DNA of 64,000 bases, taken from positions 37,714,676 to 37,778,675 of the forward strand of contig CM049311.1 in NCBI GenBank assembly GCA_026874595.1. The letters run 5' to 3'. This DNA is from Sipunculus nudus. Taxonomy: Eukaryota > Annelida > Sipuncula > Golfingiida > Sipunculidae. The notes under the pieces are model-generated. The model worked only from the letters and a program-made list of their open reading frames with translations. It made no database searches and was not told the DNA's origin. Numbering within the stretch: position 1 is the stretch's first letter; every line of letters begins with the position of its first letter. This document shows, piece by piece, positions 62,201 through 64,000 of this stretch. The translations under genes were made by a program, and so were the position numbers.

Positions 62201-63424
62201 GGTTTGGGACACACGTCCACTATGAACACATCCGCGCCAGACTTCACTGAAACTGCACAGTTACAGCTGGGTATTGACCTGTCATAGCACTGGGTGTAAA
62301 AAGTGTTCACCTTTAAAAGAAAGAAAATATAAAATTGTTATCTCAAATGGCATCATTGCTGTACTATCCTGAAACATTACAACCGAGGTTTTGGACACAT
62401 CACGACCAAAGAAAACAAAGGCATAGAGGCACAAATAGTCCCCACCCCCCTTCATATGTATACCAAGGAAAGTGTTGCATCAGTGATACCCCAATTTTTC
62501 GAAACATTGGCAAGAACCATAAAAATAGAAAAAAACGTGCAAAATACTTGTTTTTGAAAGAAGAAAAGACATGTTTAGCTTCTTAGTTTTCCCAATGACC
62601 ATATTTTAATTGGTAGTAATGGGGGATATAATTTGTAACATTTTGAACGAATAGAAACCTGTCGTGGTCGTGGCCATGAAATATGGCTGTAACGTTTTAT
62701 GAAGAAAATCGTGAAATAGGTGGCGCCACCTCTAAGTTTTAACACATGCCAGTCATGTGATCACTATGCCTTAAAAATGGTAATGATAAGTGGTTCATGA
62801 GATAAAATGTAAATGATTTTACACCATATATTGAAACATGTGAAATCAGAACATTTCGCGATCAGCAAAATATGAAATGGAAACATCAGTTTGAGGATAA
62901 TTCTATAGTATTAATTTATTCATTGAATTCACCTAGCTTCAAGAAATCCCTGCATATGATTTGAAGGCTAAAGTGTTCTTATATTTACTAATTTATCTTT
63001 AGGAAAGTGAAAAGACCGTTTTGGAGCGCAGAAAGTCACCTGCAGGTTATATTCACGTCAGTCATGTACTGAGTAAATGTGTACAATTTGTTGAGTACAG
63101 AAAGGGTCTTAGAGGTATGTGGTAAAAGACTGGGGCGGGAATGAAGACGGACGGCAGGACAGACGCGGAACAATTCAGTAGTCCTCCCTCCTACGGCGAT
63201 GGACTAAAAATACAAGTGGAATACAAAATGTCCTGTAGTAAAAAAGAAAACTGCACTGAAAAAAATATTACCTGTATCGGTAGGGTCTTATGGCGAAACA
63301 ATATAAATTCTCCATGTCTATGGTTTTCATAAGGACATCCGTCAAAAGTCATCATGTGAGGATCATTGTTTGACCAGCATGTAGGCGGTCTCTGAGGAGT
63401 CTGTGTTGTATCACTGATTTGAAC
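50157..63424 (-). CDS. VWDE-like membrane protein (vWF-D, EGF), 5' partial, 12 exons
   Basis: Spliced CDS (complement, 5' to 3'): 63424-63272, 62310-62113, 58459-58218, 57737-57605, 57338-57180, 56719-56573, 55032-54864, 54726-54536, 51323-51057, 50940-50829, 50519-50399, 50220-50157. All phases agree. The modules are a vWF type D domain (DPHMMTFDG ... GLCGNYNGDNTDDF), a cysteine-containing linker, an EGF module (CPSECNGNGRCEDGECQCDP), a second cysteine-rich module, one membrane segment and a short basic tail. This is the order of von Willebrand factor D and EGF domain-containing proteins. Vertebrate VWDE is secreted; this one carries a membrane segment. It is probably an extracellular adhesive or matrix-binding protein; the ligand is unknown. 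N-terminal exons lie beyond the right edge. Confidence 0.88.
50399..50519 (-). CDS. VWDE-like exon: transmembrane segment
   Basis: Acceptor TTATGTCAG|AAGG. It reads GCPITVEAPRGHTPW then TIIISCVTVGLLVIAGVVIY and LVLR. The hydrophobic stretch of about 22 residues, followed by Arg, indicates a single-pass membrane anchor. Confidence 0.85.
50829..50940 (-). CDS. VWDE-like exon: cysteine-rich module, second half
   Basis: Acceptor AACTTGCAG|GAGAAC, donor AAAG|GTAACA. It reads ENRCYIHGRCIGTGEIHNED then QCLICDPLQDLYAWTNKG. The pattern 'C.i.g.C...ge.n..n.Cl.CdP......W' is characteristic of VWDE-family and related surface proteins. Confidence 0.85.
51057..51323 (-). CDS. VWDE-like exon: cysteine-rich module, first half
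   Basis: Acceptor TAATTCTAG|CTGACG. It reads LTTSGLEQVSEEQTKGLYMN, then VMCPFF and FDGGCLNCSVNPATCTVK. The best donor is a GC site, AAG|GCGAGT, which keeps the CTVK that families of this type have before the next Cys. A GT alternative (ACT|GTAAAG after 51,063) would remove two residues and is also in phase. Confidence 0.83.
52232..53893. repeat. Six-unit ~280 bp satellite with paired GGTGGCGCCACC palindromes
   Basis: Units start near 52,232, 52,511, 52,790, 53,070, 53,350 and 53,630, a period of 279-280 bp. Each unit holds two GGTGGC(G/A)CCACC palindromes about 150 and 130 bp apart. Its two halves are themselves diverged copies (GAAAGCTATCTAGGATGTAT versus TAAAGCTATCCCAGGGCTAC, and GTCAAACCACTGCAGAGATA versus GTCAAACGGTTCCCGAGATA). 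Lies in a VWDE-like intron. Confidence 0.93.
53894..54118 (+). mobile_element. 3' end of the satellite-bearing element: GGC microsatellite and hairpin
   Basis: After the last repeat comes CAAGGTCACTTGG, then GCGACGGCGGCGGCGGCGGC and a hairpin GTATCCGCAAAAC, TTC, GTTTTGGCGGATAC (54,088-54,115). This matches the core-array / microsatellite / hairpin layout of the 32 kb element, so the satellite is probably the core of a Helentron-like element and not a free satellite. Confidence 0.65.
54536..54726 (-). CDS. VWDE-like exon: EGF second half and linker
   Basis: Acceptor TTTTCTAG|GAGAAT, donor CAG|GTAACT. It reads ECQCDPGFSADDCSINLESP then LVMVSGGLCDIQRRPCRATP and GENFLDSEQLTCRVEILQ. C.C.pGf.g.dCs completes the EGF module. 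Confidence 0.9.
54864..55032 (-). CDS. VWDE-like exon: EGF first half
   Basis: Acceptor GTTCGTAG|CTGAGT, donor GATG|GTGTGT. It reads LSGDDEWLKDSRNNMLGACK then LWNDTKPPSDIMRY and LCPSECNGNGRCEDG. Confidence 0.9.
55033..56572. other. VWDE-like intron, nothing further recognised
   Basis: AT-rich sequence without a supported exon, tandem array or recognisable transposon. Confidence 0.5.
56573..56719 (-). CDS. VWDE-like exon: cysteine-containing linker
   Basis: Acceptor TTTTTTAG|CCTGAG, donor CTG|GTACGT, 49 codons, phase 0. It reads PEWKNGWTEEKAFRHCNTSI then CSRLGNVSYDEIIRECVRDI. The W.EE.A...C...I....C.......I..Cv.Di pattern continues from the vWF-D region in VWDE proteins. Confidence 0.87.
57180..57338 (-). 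CDS. VWDE-like exon: acidic linker
   Basis: Acceptor CTCTTTCAG|ATTGAT, donor GAG|GTTATC, 53 codons. It reads IDKCVRWGRDVSQNNEKGCK then an acidic, aromatic stretch (PPFEYPDFEYSE). Low complexity; identified by splice phase and position. Confidence 0.75.
57605..57737 (-). CDS. VWDE-like exon: linker after vWF-D
   Basis: Acceptor CTTGGTAG|GGTTAA, donor AAA|GTTAGT. It reads VNQTDPSSLWNPKIQDIGEG then SYCQCTSNGTFPSSAEC. The phase (2 in, 0 out) fits both neighbours. Confidence 0.8.
58218..58459 (-). CDS. VWDE-like exon: end of vWF-D domain
   Basis: Acceptor CAACATCAG|GTAACC, donor GGTC|GTAAGT. It reads VTLPTGGVVFIRWIYGTRIS then VLDYGLTEGLCGNYNGDNTD. GLCGnYnG..dDf is the vWF-D signature. Confidence 0.93.
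60300..60490 (+). mobile_element. tRNA-derived SINE
   Basis: GTCGAGTGGTAGAACACTTG (A-box-like) and AAGTTCAATCCCGGG (B-box-like) form the tRNA-like head. The tail is TAAATTTCTCCGTGTCTTCT then CCATCCGAGCCATGGAGAGT. A tail in inverted orientation recurs at 61,085-61,215. Confidence 0.78.
61085..61215 (-). mobile_element. SINE tail, inverted copy
   Basis: Read on the - strand it gives CGTCCAAGGTCGATGGGTTT, CTCCGTGCCCTTCATTTCC and CCATCCGAGCCATGGGAAAT, matching the tail of the SINE at 60,300. The tRNA head is lacking. Confidence 0.7.
62113..62310 (-). CDS. VWDE-like exon: middle of vWF-D domain
   Basis: Acceptor TTCTTTTAAAG|GTGAAC, donor ATT|GTAAGT, 66 codons, phase 0. It reads VNTFYTQCYDRSIPSCNCAV then SVKSGADVFIVDVCPK and SCLDHSLVVEQSGNGDYI. 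CnCav.v.sg.dv...d.C is typical of this family's vWF-D. Confidence 0.92.
63272..63424 (-). CDS. VWDE-like exon: start of vWF-D domain
   Basis: Acceptor TATATATACAG|GTTC, donor CAG|GTAATA, 51 codons, phase 0. It reads VQISDTTQTPQRPPTCWSNN then DPHMMTFDGCPYENHRHGEF. DPH..TFDG..Y opens vWF-D. The polypyrimidine tract expected before the acceptor is replaced by the (TA)n tract. Confidence 0.9.

Positions 63425-63427
<3 letters not shown>

Positions 63428-63486
<59 letters not shown>
63428..63486. repeat. (TA)n microsatellite next to a splice acceptor
   Basis: About 29 TA repeats directly upstream of the vWF-D exon acceptor and directly downstream of the Penelope-like element, so it separates the two. 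Confidence 0.95.
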
Positions 63487-63489
<3 letters not shown>

Positions 63490-63509
63490 AAGGTATGTAA
63501 TTAATCTGG

Positions 63510-63550
63510 GTCACGACCGTCGGTTTCGCCTCTTCGGCTCGTCAGGTGAC
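63510..63550 (-). ncRNA. Hammerhead ribozyme (type I, minimal stem III)
   Basis: Read on the - strand from 63,550: stem I strand GTCAC; core CTGACGA; stem II GCC-GAAGA-GGC; core GAAA; stem III CC-GAC-GG closed by the A15.1-U16.1 pair; then UC with cleavage after C17 (63,515/63,514); stem I strand GTGAC (63,514-63,510). All invariant core positions (CUGANGA and GAAA) and the UH cleavage site are intact, and all three helices pair perfectly. Short-stem-III hammerheads are known in Penelope-like elements, where they process the transcript. Confidence 0.88.
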
Positions 63551-63579
63551 TGGAATTCAACTAGTTGCGATATTCGTTT

Positions 63580-63981
63580 TTATAATTTCTTTTTAGCACG
63601 GTTGGGTGCCCTTGGACCATGGCGGCAGGTGGAAACAATTTCCGAACGTTTGTGCAAAAGGTTCTTTTGTTTTGAGCTTATAATTGCTAGTTTTTCTGCC
63701 AAGCACAGATTGCACTGACGTGAAGAGGACATAAATGTGTTTGACTGCTGGATTATAGACCAGGTGATAGTGAAGCTTTGTTGTTTGTCTTTCAGGTTCC
63801 AAATGTGTGTTGCAAGCTCGGTTTCGTTTGAATGGGTCCTGTGCGTGAATGATTTCTTGTGGTTGTAATACCTTTGTTTGAAGGGGCCTCCGGTCATGCC
63901 GATGTACGAGTTAACCTTATACCATATCATGCTCTGTTGCAAAACATAGAGCGCTGTGTGACCGCGGAGGAAAGACTGCAT
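63580..63981 (-). CDS. Penelope-like element C-terminus with GIY-YIG endonuclease domain, 5' partial
   Basis: The frame carries NSYIGMTGGPFKQRYYNHKK, then THSNETELATHIWNLKDK and QCNLCLAEKLAII. This is the GIY-YIG nuclease region found at the C-terminus of Penelope-like reverse transcriptases (Y.G.T...fk.R...H..sf, TEL...iW.lKd, CnLCl.Ek). It nicks target DNA in that family. The first ~27 residues of the frame do not match the family and may follow an upstream frame break. The reverse-transcriptase part lies outside the window. The stop at 63,580 is about 30 bp before the ribozyme. Confidence 0.85.
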   Translation of the reverse strand: MQSFLRGHTALYVLQQSMIWYKVNSYIGMTGGPFKQRYYNHKKSFTHRTHSNETELATHIWNLKDKQQSFTITWSIIQQSNTFMSSSRQCNLCLAEKLAIISSKQKNLLHKRSEIVSTCRHGPRAPNRAKKKL

Positions 63982-64000
63982 ACCCGCAGATCATTTCTCC

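Larger units (their letters stand above)
63487..64000 (-). mobile_element. Penelope-like element, 3' part
   Basis: Contains the GIY-YIG reading frame and the hammerhead ribozyme listed separately; it continues beyond the window. It lies in an intron of the VWDE-like gene in the same orientation. Confidence 0.82.

Overview
This is a 64 kb window of an intron-rich, AT-rich animal genome. The repeat content (tandem-repeat elements with ACGG-type microsatellites and terminal hairpins, as in the 'pearl'/Helentron-type elements known from bivalves, plus DIRS-like and Penelope-like retroelements) together with the gene content suggests a mollusc, most probably a bivalve. This is an inference; I cannot name the species.

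Three protein-coding genes can be rebuilt from splice sites, reading phase and family motifs. (1) An adhesion GPCR on the + strand, 1,073-19,704, open at its 5' end: 12 exons encode the end of a leucine-rich-repeat region, a GAIN domain, a degenerate GPS, seven membrane segments and a short tail. (2) A small membrane protein on the + strand, 36,724-41,869, 5' end not found: a D8C (uromodulin/VWDE-type eight-cysteine) domain, three duplicated Ser/Thr-rich stalk exons, a membrane segment and a short tail. (3) A VWDE-like protein on the - strand, 63,424-50,157, 5' end outside the window: a von Willebrand D domain, cysteine-rich linker, EGF module, further cysteine-rich module, membrane segment and tail. 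Genes 2 and 3 point tail to tail and both carry modules found in the VWDE family.

Most of the rest is repeats. The 7.8 kb intron 10 of the GPCR holds a tandem-repeat element (10.8-12.1 kb), a decayed DIRS-like tyrosine-recombinase retroelement on the - strand (about 12.3-17.5 kb) and an inverted-repeat MITE (18.0-18.4 kb). Intron 3 holds one tandem-repeat element nested in another (5.3-8.2 kb). A TTAA-flanked MITE starts at the GPCR poly(A) signal and has a second copy at 47.0 kb. A 32.0-33.4 kb element has seven ~180 bp repeats; a 52.2-54.1 kb array has six ~280 bp repeats inside a VWDE-like intron. A large inverted repeat with tRNA-derived SINEs fills another VWDE-like intron (58.8-62.0 kb). 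Long (TA)n tracts occur throughout.

The most striking single feature is at the right edge. A complete hammerhead ribozyme (- strand, 63,550-63,510) lies just downstream of a Penelope-like GIY-YIG reading frame (63,981-63,580). The core, stem II, a minimal stem III, the cleavage site and a 5 bp stem I can all be read directly. Other notable points are the GPCR's cysteine-less and apparently uncleavable GPS, the exon-duplication stalk of the D8C protein with the same 11 bp TGACGTCATCA in every copy, and the two arrays of short palindromes flanking the DIRS-like element.
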